Source: Oligoflexia bacterium | GTDB taxonomy: Bacteria; Bdellovibrionota; UBA1018; CAIMNF01 | Length of the DNA stretch: 11,694 nucleotides | Direction of reading: 5' to 3' | Assembly: GCA_903858975.1 (NCBI GenBank) | Contig: CAIOKW010000292.1 | Span: 1-11,694, forward strand | In this document: positions 1 through 5,292 of the stretch, piece after piece | How positions within the stretch are numbered: the stretch's first letter is position 1 | Layout of the letters: the number at the start of each line of letters is the position of its first letter | The notes under the pieces: generated by a model | Database searches by the model: none | What the model saw: the letters and a program-made list of their open reading frames with translations, nothing else | What the model was told of the DNA's origin: nothing | Translations under genes and position numbers: made by a program

Positions 1-839
1 AGGACTCCATTGATACCATCAATTACTTTTTTAACCTTATCCGAGACCTTCTGATAATCGGCCTTCACGCTAAAACTAAACTTTTGGCCTGGCTTTGCCT
101 GCTTCAGTTGCACTCCGACCCCTTGAAGGAAGTCGGGCACATCATTGCTCGGGAGCTCAACTTCAAATCCATCGACACTGAGGAGTGCGTTCTTTGCGCC
201 CTTATCTTTATCCACATAAAATTCCTCCTGCCCATCCACGAAGTAGAGCTGAGGGAATTTCACTTCATTTTCTGCGCCGTCTTTCTTTGCGGTAACCACA
301 AGTCGATAAGGCTTTTCACTATCGGTTACGTCCTTCAAAACTGTGGCTTTTACGGCACTCTCTGGAACCGCGTTAATTTTGTTGGCGATACCGTACAGAG
401 AGGCATCATCAGCAGTCACGTAAATATCTTGGGTTTTTCCCTCTGGTAAGTTGAGAGTAATGTAGCCAAGTCCGAGTACTTTTTTATTGGGATCGCTGAA
501 GCCGTTTGAAATCATGGATGAACGCTCTGCGAGCTCTTTCACTTCCACTTCCCAGCTACCTACGTTTGCTTTTTCTTTATCAATGCTCACTCCCATCAGT
601 TGGGAGCCATCTCCGAGCTCTGCTTTTAATTCTTTGAATTTATTAAATCCAATCATCGAGTCCAGGGTGCCCTGGAGCGCTGTAAACTTTCCCTTGAACT
701 CACCAAATAATTTTAACTTTGATCCCTCGGCGTCTTTGCGCTTCTCAAGGGATTTGATCGGCTGTTTTTCAGCCTCAATGATGGCGTTCAATGCATTCTT
801 AAATTGGCCGCCCCCCATGGGGTCAAAACGTAAACCCAC
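1..839 (-). CDS. fliD: Flagellar hook-associated protein 2 (filament cap), N-terminal 279 residues
   Basis: FliD caps the growing flagellar filament outside the cell and helps flagellin subunits fold in. The frame is open to the window edge, so the C-terminal part is missing. Seen: an N-terminal helical, coiled-coil-prone segment (about residues 12-60, with IIEAEKQPIKSLEKRK at 20-35); a middle region (about 121-195) with the FliD pattern of a short beta hairpin, then 'DDASLYGIANKIN' and 'YRLVVTAKKDG'; and a repeat-like domain ending in 'SVDGFEVELPSNDVPDFLQGVGVQLKQAKPG' type sequence (221-251), followed by a valine/lysine-rich helix. These match the FliD_N and FliD_C family layout. The chosen start is GTG, because no in-frame ATG lies near and a strong AAGGAGG (850-856) sits 10 bases upstream. 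The protein then begins VGLRFDPMGGG, without the usual 'GLGSGLD' motif. It is the third gene of the minus-strand operon, 48 bp after the phosphoesterase. Confidence 0.88.
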   Translation of the reverse strand, partial: MGLRFDPMGGGQFKNALNAIIEAEKQPIKSLEKRKDAEGSKLKLFGEFKGKFTALQGTLDSMIGFNKFKELKAELGDGSQLMGVSIDKEKANVGSWEVEVKELAERSSMISNGFSDPNKKVLGLGYITLNLPEGKTQDIYVTADDASLYGIANKINAVPESAVKATVLKDVTDSEKPYRLVVTAKKDGAENEVKFPQLYFVDGQEEFYVDKDKGAKNALLSVDGFEVELPSNDVPDFLQGVGVQLKQAKPGQKFSFSVKADYQKVSDKVKKVIDGINGV

Positions 840-849
840 TGATTGAAGT

Positions 850-856
850 CCTCCTT
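850..856 (-). promoter_or_regulatory. Shine-Dalgarno that sets the fliD GTG start
   Basis: AAGGAGG on the minus strand, 10 bases before the GTG at 839-837. It is the only strong ribosome binding site in the 48 bp gap and fixes the otherwise ambiguous start of fliD. Confidence 0.7.
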
Positions 857-887
857 GACCTCTATTCTTATTTTCGCGGTTTTTAAG

Positions 888-1658
888 CTAAAATCCAGGG
901 AAATTACGTCTATTTAACAAATCTTTTTCGAGTGAGTTGGTGGCGTCATAGTACAAAAATTGACGATGAGTCGGGGGATAGCCCATATTCCAGTAGAAGG
1001 GCGCCCACTGGTCAAGATCATGACAGTGACCTAAGATTACAAAGTCAAACCCCTGACGGTTTTTCATGGCTGCGAAGTCTCGATAGGTTTTTCTCAATTT
1101 TTCACGGTGTTCTGCTTGCCAGTACTCGGGGAGATCTTTTTCCTTTTGCTCGGCTGGCCGAGAAAGTAAAACGGACAGACCTTCAATCCATCGCCCTGGA
1201 AGCACGCTGGATAAAATTTGAATCGGCTGCGAGCGAAAAACAGCCCTGAGCCTGAGGTACCCAACATCACTTTGATCCACGAGATCTCCATGAGCTACAT
1301 AGATCCTTAAGGGTTTCTCGCTGCTTCGCCCTTGAAGCATTAAATCAACGGACTCGTTCTCAAAAATCACTGTATTTGGAAAGTGCGTCTTGAGATGGAA
1401 GTCATGATTTCCCTCGATGTAGAAAACCCTGACCCCACGGTCACTCAGTGCTTTCACCGCCTCGAAGAAACTGTGGTATTTGGTCCGAAAATAATTCGAT
1501 TCTCCAACCAAAAGATCGAAAATATCTCCCGCGAAGATGACTGCATCCTCCTCATTTTGCGGCTCTAAAAGTGCGGTGAGAAAGGAATGGTAGAGCGCCG
1601 AGCCCGGATCAGATAAATGTAAGTCGGAAAAAACCCAAAGCCTCCGGACATGTTTCAT
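888..1658 (-). CDS. LpxH-like calcineurin-fold metallophosphoesterase
   Basis: A 256-residue cytoplasmic or membrane-peripheral metal-dependent phosphoesterase. All five signature blocks are present in order: SDLHL (D12, H14), GDIFDLLVG (D45), GNHDFH (N84, H85, D86), AHGD (H123, D125) and GHCHD (H211, H213). The spacing, the 'HGDxxxxxDxxYxxxR' stretch (123-138) and the length, close to the usual 240 residues, fit UDP-2,3-diacylglucosamine diphosphatase (LpxH), which makes lipid X in lipid A synthesis. One reservation: classical LpxH has GNRDF, while this protein has GNHDF as in LpxH2 and general phosphoesterases, so the substrate is not settled. It lies 23 bp after the FlaG-like gene and 48 bp before fliD, all on one strand, so it is probably made under flagellar control. 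Start ATG at 1658; only a weak purine-rich site (GAAAG) precedes it. Confidence 0.8.
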   Translation of the reverse strand: MKHVRRLWVFSDLHLSDPGSALYHSFLTALLEPQNEEDAVIFAGDIFDLLVGESNYFRTKYHSFFEAVKALSDRGVRVFYIEGNHDFHLKTHFPNTVIFENESVDLMLQGRSSEKPLRIYVAHGDLVDQSDVGYLRLRAVFRSQPIQILSSVLPGRWIEGLSVLLSRPAEQKEKDLPEYWQAEHREKLRKTYRDFAAMKNRQGFDFVILGHCHDLDQWAPFYWNMGYPPTHRQFLYYDATNSLEKDLLNRRNFPGF

Positions 1659-1681
1659 AACTGCTTTCGATCTTACACGAG

Positions 1682-2053
1682 TCAGGCTTTTTGATCCAGA
1701 ATTCGACCCGATTTTTGGCCTGAGTTCACCGCTTCACGAAGCTTTAAGAACTCTTCGCCAGAGACTGATCTCAAAATACCGCCGGTAGCATCTTTTAAAA
1801 CGACCTTTAATCCAGGTCCATTGCCCTCTGCGCTAGCACTGATTCCATGAGACAGGTTCGTTTCATCATCAGAATAGGTATCGACCGCAGCTTCGACCGC
1901 CTCCATCGTTGCCTCAAACTCAGGCTCTTCCTTTTTTTCCTTTTTACCTTGTCGTTCAAACGCATTTGAACCCGCTCCACCCTGTTTGTCGTTCGTGGCT
2001 TCAGCGATTCTACCAAAAGATTGGGGTATTGGACTGTAGGAATTAATCTTCAT
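1682..2053 (-). CDS. FlaG-like flagellar protein (tentative)
   Basis: A small, hydrophilic 123-residue protein with no signal peptide or membrane segment. Residues 20-60 are charged and probably disordered, including a KKEKKEEPEFEA stretch. The C-terminal part (81-110), GLKVVLKDATGGILRSVSGEEFLKLREA, resembles the short FlaG domain, whose pattern is a valine-rich strand, 'D..TG.vIR.ip.EE' and then a helix. FlaG proteins influence filament length, and their genes commonly lie next to fliD, as here. The assignment rests on this short similarity plus context: first gene of an operon with a FliA-type promoter and fliD downstream. Start ATG at 2053 follows AGGAG (2063-2059) at a good distance. The alternative is an unrelated lineage-specific flagellar accessory protein. 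Confidence 0.55.
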   Translation of the reverse strand: MKINSYSPIPQSFGRIAEATNDKQGGAGSNAFERQGKKEKKEEPEFEATMEAVEAAVDTYSDDETNLSHGISASAEGNGPGLKVVLKDATGGILRSVSGEEFLKLREAVNSGQKSGRILDQKA

Positions 2054-2069
2054 AAAAGCTCCTAAGTAC

Positions 2070-2096
2070 TGATCGGCATTTGGTTTTTAAACATTA
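2070..2096 (-). promoter_or_regulatory. Sigma-28 (FliA) flagellar promoter
   Basis: On the minus strand TAATGTTT (2096-2089), 11 bases, then GCCGATCA (2077-2070). The established FliA consensus is TAAAGTTT-N11-GCCGATAA, so the match is 14 of 16 with exact spacing. Transcription would start at about 2063, only some 10 bases before the ATG at 2053, so the leader holds little beyond the Shine-Dalgarno. It would drive the FlaG-like, LpxH-like and fliD genes together as a late flagellar operon. Confidence 0.75.
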
Positions 2097-2126
2097 AATG
2101 GATAAAATTGACCCTATTTGCAATCC

Positions 2127-2152
2127 AATTTGAAACAAATTCTTGACGAATT
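2127..2152. promoter_or_regulatory. Overlapping inverted repeats, possible operator
   Basis: Two perfect inverted repeats abut the lipoprotein promoter: AATTTG-AAA-CAAATT (2127-2141) and AATTC-TTGAC-GAATT (2138-2152). The second is centred on the -35 element. A repressor binding here could block the promoter, but the stretch is AT-rich and short repeats may arise by chance. Confidence 0.3.
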
Positions 2153-2172
2153 ACATAGTTTTTGTGTAAAAT
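2143..2172 (+). promoter_or_regulatory. Sigma-70-type promoter of the lipoprotein gene
   Basis: TTGACG (2143-2148), an 18-base spacer, then TAAAAT (2167-2172). Both hexamers are one base from consensus. The start would be near 2179, giving a leader of about 16 bases that carries TGGAGG just before the ATG at 2195. Confidence 0.65.
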
Positions 2173-2194
2173 AGGCGAAATTTTTGGAGGACCC

Positions 2195-3247
2195 ATGAAA
2201 AACCTAAAGATCCTGGCCCTACTCAGCGTACTTTCTGTATCCCTTTTCGCATGCTCGGAAGGAACATCTACACCCACTGCGGGAAGCCCTTACACCTACA
2301 ACCAAGGAACGACCGCTAATCCTTATGGGTATCCAAACCAGACCGGGATTAACGGTTACAACTACAATCCCTACCTTCAGAACCAAGGTGTGTACCCGAA
2401 CACGACCTATCCAAATACAGTGAACACTAATACCCAAATTCCTCAGGGTGTGAATCCAAATGCATTTTTGCAATATCAATCGCAAATGCAGGCACAAGCC
2501 ATGTTCAGCTGCCAAGCACGCATGAGCCCTTACTTTTATTATCAAAGCTCTTGGAATAATAACTGTGGAGTTCGCCGCCAGGTGACCTACACTCCTTCAA
2601 GCTGCGCCTGCATCAAGGCTCCTTGTAATTGCCAACAGGTGATCAGTCAGTGCAACAACACGACGACGACCACGACCACCACGACTTCTACGGTGGGCAC
2701 AGACGGAATCGACACGAATTCTAAAACTCTTCCACTTTCTTTAACCGGAGCTGATGCAAAAGCGATCTACGAGCGCCTTGCTAAGGAAGAAGAAGACACC
2801 AACAACCGTTCGAAGACAAAAATCCGCACCGGAACCATCATCAAGTGTATGAAGGATGGCAAAGGCAAGAACAACGAAGATTACGCATGTGACTTTGATA
2901 TCGCAATAGCAGATGGTCGCATCTATGAAATCTACCCAGTTGGAAAAATTGGTCAGCCAGATGTTGCTTCTGACTCTGTGTACTCTGGAAAAAACCTTCA
3001 AATCGGTGGAACAGGGCTGAATACAAACGAAGCTTTGATCAAGATCACGGGTAAGATTGCGGACTATCTCTTCAAGAAGCTTCCAGGCGATGCTAAGCCA
3101 GGCGTGATCACTTCTGGGTCTACCACTGCTGCGAACATTAAGAGCGGACTCAATATCAAGTGTTACCAAACGACTGCAACGGTAGATTTGATCACCGAAT
3201 GCTCAGTGAAGATTCGTGTTGAATCAGGCGAAATCCTGGCTCAGTAA
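2195..3247 (+). CDS. Exported lipoprotein with Tyr/Asn-rich head and duplicated Cys-pair module
   Basis: A 350-residue protein of unknown function. Residues 1-20 are a lipoprotein signal: KNLK, a hydrophobic core, then lipobox LFAC with C20 as the lipidated residue. S21-E22 follows, with no Asp at +2, so outer-membrane sorting is expected by the Lol rule. Residues 31-90 are low-complexity, rich in Tyr, Asn, Pro, Gln and Thr. Next comes a cysteine-dense segment (C106, C124, C137, C139, C144, C146, C153) and nine threonines (156-164). The C-terminal half holds two similar modules (about 183-243 and 284-347), each with (L/I)TG..A..(I/L)(Y/F)..L, then G...IKC, 12-13 residues, a second Cys, and a G-x-I nine residues later. 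Start chosen at 2195 because GGAGG precedes it and the signal peptide begins there. It has its own promoter and terminator, so it is probably monocistronic. Confidence 0.85.
   Translation: MKNLKILALLSVLSVSLFACSEGTSTPTAGSPYTYNQGTTANPYGYPNQTGINGYNYNPYLQNQGVYPNTTYPNTVNTNTQIPQGVNPNAFLQYQSQMQAQAMFSCQARMSPYFYYQSSWNNNCGVRRQVTYTPSSCACIKAPCNCQQVISQCNNTTTTTTTTTSTVGTDGIDTNSKTLPLSLTGADAKAIYERLAKEEEDTNNRSKTKIRTGTIIKCMKDGKGKNNEDYACDFDIAIADGRIYEIYPVGKIGQPDVASDSVYSGKNLQIGGTGLNTNEALIKITGKIADYLFKKLPGDAKPGVITSGSTTAANIKSGLNIKCYQTTATVDLITECSVKIRVESGEILAQ
2660..2686 (+). repeat. Poly-threonine ACN codon run
   Basis: Nine consecutive Thr codons (residues 156-164 of the lipoprotein), written as a mix of ACG, ACC and ACT. 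The mixed codons argue against recent slippage and for a retained linker, possibly a glycosylated or flexible hinge between the Cys-rich head and the duplicated modules. Confidence 0.7.
2741..3235 (+). repeat. Internal protein duplication in the lipoprotein (2741-2923 and 3044-3235)
   Basis: Residues 183-243 and 284-347 align without gaps in their first 13 positions (LTGADAKAIYERL against ITGKIADYLFKKL). They align again around IKC: R211-T-G...IKC218 against K316-S-G...IKC323. The second Cys follows after 13 or 12 residues (C232, C336) and G-x-I exactly nine residues after that (G241, G345). Each module probably contains one disulfide. The DNA of the two copies has diverged, so this is an old duplication. 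Confidence 0.65.
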
Positions 3248-3259
3248 GCCTTCTTTGCC

Positions 3260-4174
3260 CTAACGACTTTTCCATCTTCGATGGCTCCACAACCAGTCTT
3301 GTGGGGCCATTTTTATTTGTGCCTCGAGCTTTTCGGAATAAATTTTGATCAAGGCCAACGCCTGCTCTGAACGCTCAAGAGATATCCCATTCACTTTTGA
3401 GATGCGCTCAATTTGCGCCCGATCCTCTAGGGTCCACTGAAAACGACTCGGATCGACGTCTAAAATCTCGACTCCCCACTCAAAGCGAGATCGACCCACT
3501 CTCCGCATCCATCCCCAAATGGGCGTTAATCCTCGCTCAAGAGTAATGATTCCTGGGCCTGGTACCACGTAAGTCTTTCGATTTAAAAACTGAACTTCAA
3601 ATGCTTTCGAATAATCATGGGGCGCCTGATCCGATAAAAGACCTAAGACATAAGGTCGATCCCATTTCTGATCAATGACTTCTCGAACTTTTTTGATCGG
3701 TACCATTTTTATACCAAAACGCTCGCGGGATTCTACTACTGCTACATTCATTTTGGCGTTGGAAAGGGGTTTATAAACCCCAAAACACTGCTGCTTGAAT
3801 TCAAGACTCAAGGAGAGCGCTAGAATTTCCCAGTTACCCAGGTGACTTGAAATTCCAGCTACGTTCACCTGGCGATCCCATAACTCTTTCGGCACCTCGG
3901 GTGTCATAAAGTGGCATCGATCACGAAGTTCTTTTTCGGTGATTGAAAAATTCTTGATGGTCTCCATCAAAATGTCTGAGAAATTTCGATAGAAATCTTT
4001 CTCGATCTCAAGGATCTCTGAGTGCGATTTCTCAGGAAATGCCGAAATCAGATTCTCCCGGACAACGTTGCGTCGATAGCGGAAGACTCGGTAAAGAAGA
4101 AAACAAAGTCCATCCGAGAGCACATGGAGAACCGGAAAGGGGAACTTTGACATCCCCATCATGAGCCACTTCAT
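3260..4174 (-). CDS. LpxL/HtrB-family lipid A-type acyltransferase
   Basis: A 304-residue inner-membrane-associated acyltransferase. The family transfers a secondary acyl chain onto lipid A or a related lipid. Seen: a hydrophobic N-terminal segment (about 5-30); then FRYRRNVVRENL (31-42), a typical LpxL stretch; the catalytic HLGNWE (H111, E116), the HX4(D/E) motif; SDQAP (181-185); 'VVPGPG' (203-208); and the C-terminal WLWSHRRW (294-301) shared by the family. Length is normal and nothing is missing. The ATG at 4174 overlaps the stop of the upstream Cys-cluster gene as ATGA, so the two are translationally coupled. Its 3' end converges on the lipoprotein gene with a 12 bp gap. Whether the substrate is lipid A or another lipid cannot be read from the sequence. 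With the LpxH-like gene, it is the second lipid A-type enzyme in the window. Confidence 0.85.
   Translation of the reverse strand: MKWLMMGMSKFPFPVLHVLSDGLCFLLYRVFRYRRNVVRENLISAFPEKSHSEILEIEKDFYRNFSDILMETIKNFSITEKELRDRCHFMTPEVPKELWDRQVNVAGISSHLGNWEILALSLSLEFKQQCFGVYKPLSNAKMNVAVVESRERFGIKMVPIKKVREVIDQKWDRPYVLGLLSDQAPHDYSKAFEVQFLNRKTYVVPGPGIITLERGLTPIWGWMRRVGRSRFEWGVEILDVDPSRFQWTLEDRAQIERISKVNGISLERSEQALALIKIYSEKLEAQIKMAPQDWLWSHRRWKSR
3281..3318 (+). terminator. Intrinsic terminator of the lipoprotein gene, inside the acyltransferase coding sequence
   Basis: ATGGCTCCACAA (3281-3292), a 6-base loop and TTGTGGGGCCAT (3299-3310) form a 12 bp stem. In plus-strand RNA it is fully paired with one U-G wobble. 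It is followed by TTTTATTT. It begins 33 bases after the lipoprotein stop and lies wholly within the convergent acyltransferase gene. In the minus-strand RNA no U-tract follows the stem, so it acts rightward only. Confidence 0.8.
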
Positions 4175-4569
4175 TTAGGTCCCTTCCCCACAGGACAAAA
4201 ACCGGGACGGGGTCCAATTTTTGGAAAAGTCCTGCAGACTTCGGGGCGCTTTTCGTACACCGTGCATTGCCGAGTCTTTTCATCGAGGAAAATACAATCC
4301 CGGCCCCCGCGCTGTTCAATAATAAAAAGCCCGCTATTGGCGCGATAGGACTGGATCACTCCCTCTTTTGAGAGCTTCTTTGCAACTTTTTTTAAGGATA
4401 CCGCGGCCTCATCCTCGGTGATGACCCCTAGCCGAATCAAATCATAGGCACTCACCTCAAGCGGGAGGGTACAGCAACCAGCCCAACAGCCTTCACACAT
4501 CCCTTTTTTATAGGCCTTCCAGTTGCTCGGTTTTTGAGGATCGCTTCGATTCATAGTAGATCTGAACAT
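4171..4569 (-). CDS. YkgJ-type Cys-cluster (zinc/iron-chelating) protein
   Basis: A 132-residue soluble protein of the YkgJ/UPF0153 family, which is predicted to chelate Zn or Fe and has no well-established biochemical role. The signature is complete: C25-x2-C28-x3-CC (32-33), then DCIFLD (C92), QCTVYEKRPEVCRTFP (C102, C112) and a final FCP (C125). A helical segment rich in Lys and Ala (about 52-70) separates the two Cys groups. It is the first gene of a two-gene minus-strand unit; its TGA overlaps the acyltransferase ATG by four bases. Start ATG at 4569 is kept, but an ATG at 4554 (residue 6) is equally possible: neither has a recognisable Shine-Dalgarno. No convincing minus-strand promoter was found in the 120 bp divergent gap upstream. 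Confidence 0.8.
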   Translation of the reverse strand: MFRSTMNRSDPQKPSNWKAYKKGMCEGCWAGCCTLPLEVSAYDLIRLGVITEDEAAVSLKKVAKKLSKEGVIQSYRANSGLFIIEQRGGRDCIFLDEKTRQCTVYEKRPEVCRTFPKIGPRPGFCPVGKGPK

Positions 4570-4650
4570 AGCATCGGTCAGCGCTCAAAGCGATGGATAA
4601 CGCGGCGCTTAATTTGCTCGGGATTTACTTTGCCTCTGATTCAAAAAACC

Positions 4651-4680
4651 TTCGATCCTGAAAGCATTTTGTGCTTTAAT
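4651..4680 (+). promoter_or_regulatory. Possible extended -10 promoter before the 4690 gene and carB
   Basis: TG-C-TTTAAT (4672-4680) is an extended -10. The -35 is weak (TTCGAT, 4651-4656, 18-base spacer). The predicted start is about 4686-4687, only a few bases before the ATG at 4690, and there is no Shine-Dalgarno, so the transcript would be near-leaderless. It would serve the small membrane protein, carB and the zinc-ribbon gene. Confidence 0.4.
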
Positions 4681-4689
4681 CGCCCCATC

Positions 4690-5289
4690 ATGAGGGACTG
4701 GGGATTTGCATTTTTAATTCTATTCTATTCACTCTCGTCCTTTGCTGAAGCTCAAGGCACCAAACCCTATCCCTGCCAAAATGCAAAAGTGGAAGATTTG
4801 CGAGTTCAGATGGGGCTTTCGAGTGCCGAAATTCCCACACCGCTTCAAAAACCAAAATATGTCGCCCCGATCGGATGCGAGCGCCCCTTTGTTTATCGGG
4901 GTGAAGTTTACGCGGTCGATGCCCCCCAAGCGCAGGATGCTTCCACCCTTCGCCAATTCTTACAACCCGTTCCAGAAGCCGATTCGATCATTCAAAGCTA
5001 CCAAGAACGACGTGAACGCAGTAAAATCAGCGCCTATACGGGAACGCTCGGCATTTTTGCAATTCTGGTCGCCAATACCGTCATTCGACGAATGCATTTC
5101 GACTCAAAAGATTCCGTCGTATCTGCCCTTCAAATCGGCGGACTTGCCCTCACCGTCGGTGGGTTTGCCTACAGCTTTGCTCTTCTCAAGTCCAATGAGT
5201 ATCTCTTGCCAAAAGCGGTTGATGCTTATAATCGTGCAAAACCAGAAGATCCGATTGAGCTTCGATTTCAAGCCGGATGGAGTTTTTAA
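4690..5289 (+). CDS. Exported small membrane protein of unknown function, upstream of carB
   Basis: A 199-residue protein I do not recognise. Residues 1-21 look like a cleavable signal peptide (FAFLILFYSLSSFAEA, cleavage after A21). A periplasmic-type stretch with C29 and C63 follows (22-113), including CERPFVYRGEVYAVDAP. Two hydrophobic segments (about 114-133 and 143-167) flank a short polar loop, and the chain ends in a short polar tail with a terminal aromatic, RFQAGWSF. The charged run YQERRERSK before the first segment suggests a cytoplasmic or interfacial face. The frame is open further upstream to 4534, but that extension has no export signal and runs into the divergent neighbour; the ATG at 4690 starts the signal peptide. 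Its stop is 3 bp before carB, implying co-transcription and probably coupled translation, although no functional link to pyrimidine or arginine synthesis is visible. Confidence 0.65.
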   Translation: MRDWGFAFLILFYSLSSFAEAQGTKPYPCQNAKVEDLRVQMGLSSAEIPTPLQKPKYVAPIGCERPFVYRGEVYAVDAPQAQDASTLRQFLQPVPEADSIIQSYQERRERSKISAYTGTLGIFAILVANTVIRRMHFDSKDSVVSALQIGGLALTVGGFAYSFALLKSNEYLLPKAVDAYNRAKPEDPIELRFQAGWSF

Positions 5290-5292
5290 ATT

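Noticed and set aside
84..846. Plus-strand open frames opposite fliD
   Set aside because: The minus strand here is a continuous frame with clear FliD sequence running to the window edge; the plus-strand translations show no family pattern and lack ribosome sites.
932..1568. Plus-strand and alternative minus-strand frames over the phosphoesterase
   Set aside because: They are out-of-frame readings of a gene whose five metal-binding motifs are intact.
2195..2464. Short YPN/NPY-type steps in the lipoprotein head as a true tandem repeat
   Set aside because: No fixed period; it is compositional bias, not a countable repeat array.
4579..4612. Imperfect inverted repeats (AGCGC/GCGCT, AAGCG/CGCTT) in the 120 bp divergent gap
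   Set aside because: Arms are only five bases, with long spacers and no position relative to a promoter that would make sense.
4534..4689. N-terminal extension of the exported protein upstream of carB
   Set aside because: The extension overlaps the start of the divergent YkgJ-type gene and would bury the signal peptide; ATG 4690 starts exactly at the signal sequence.
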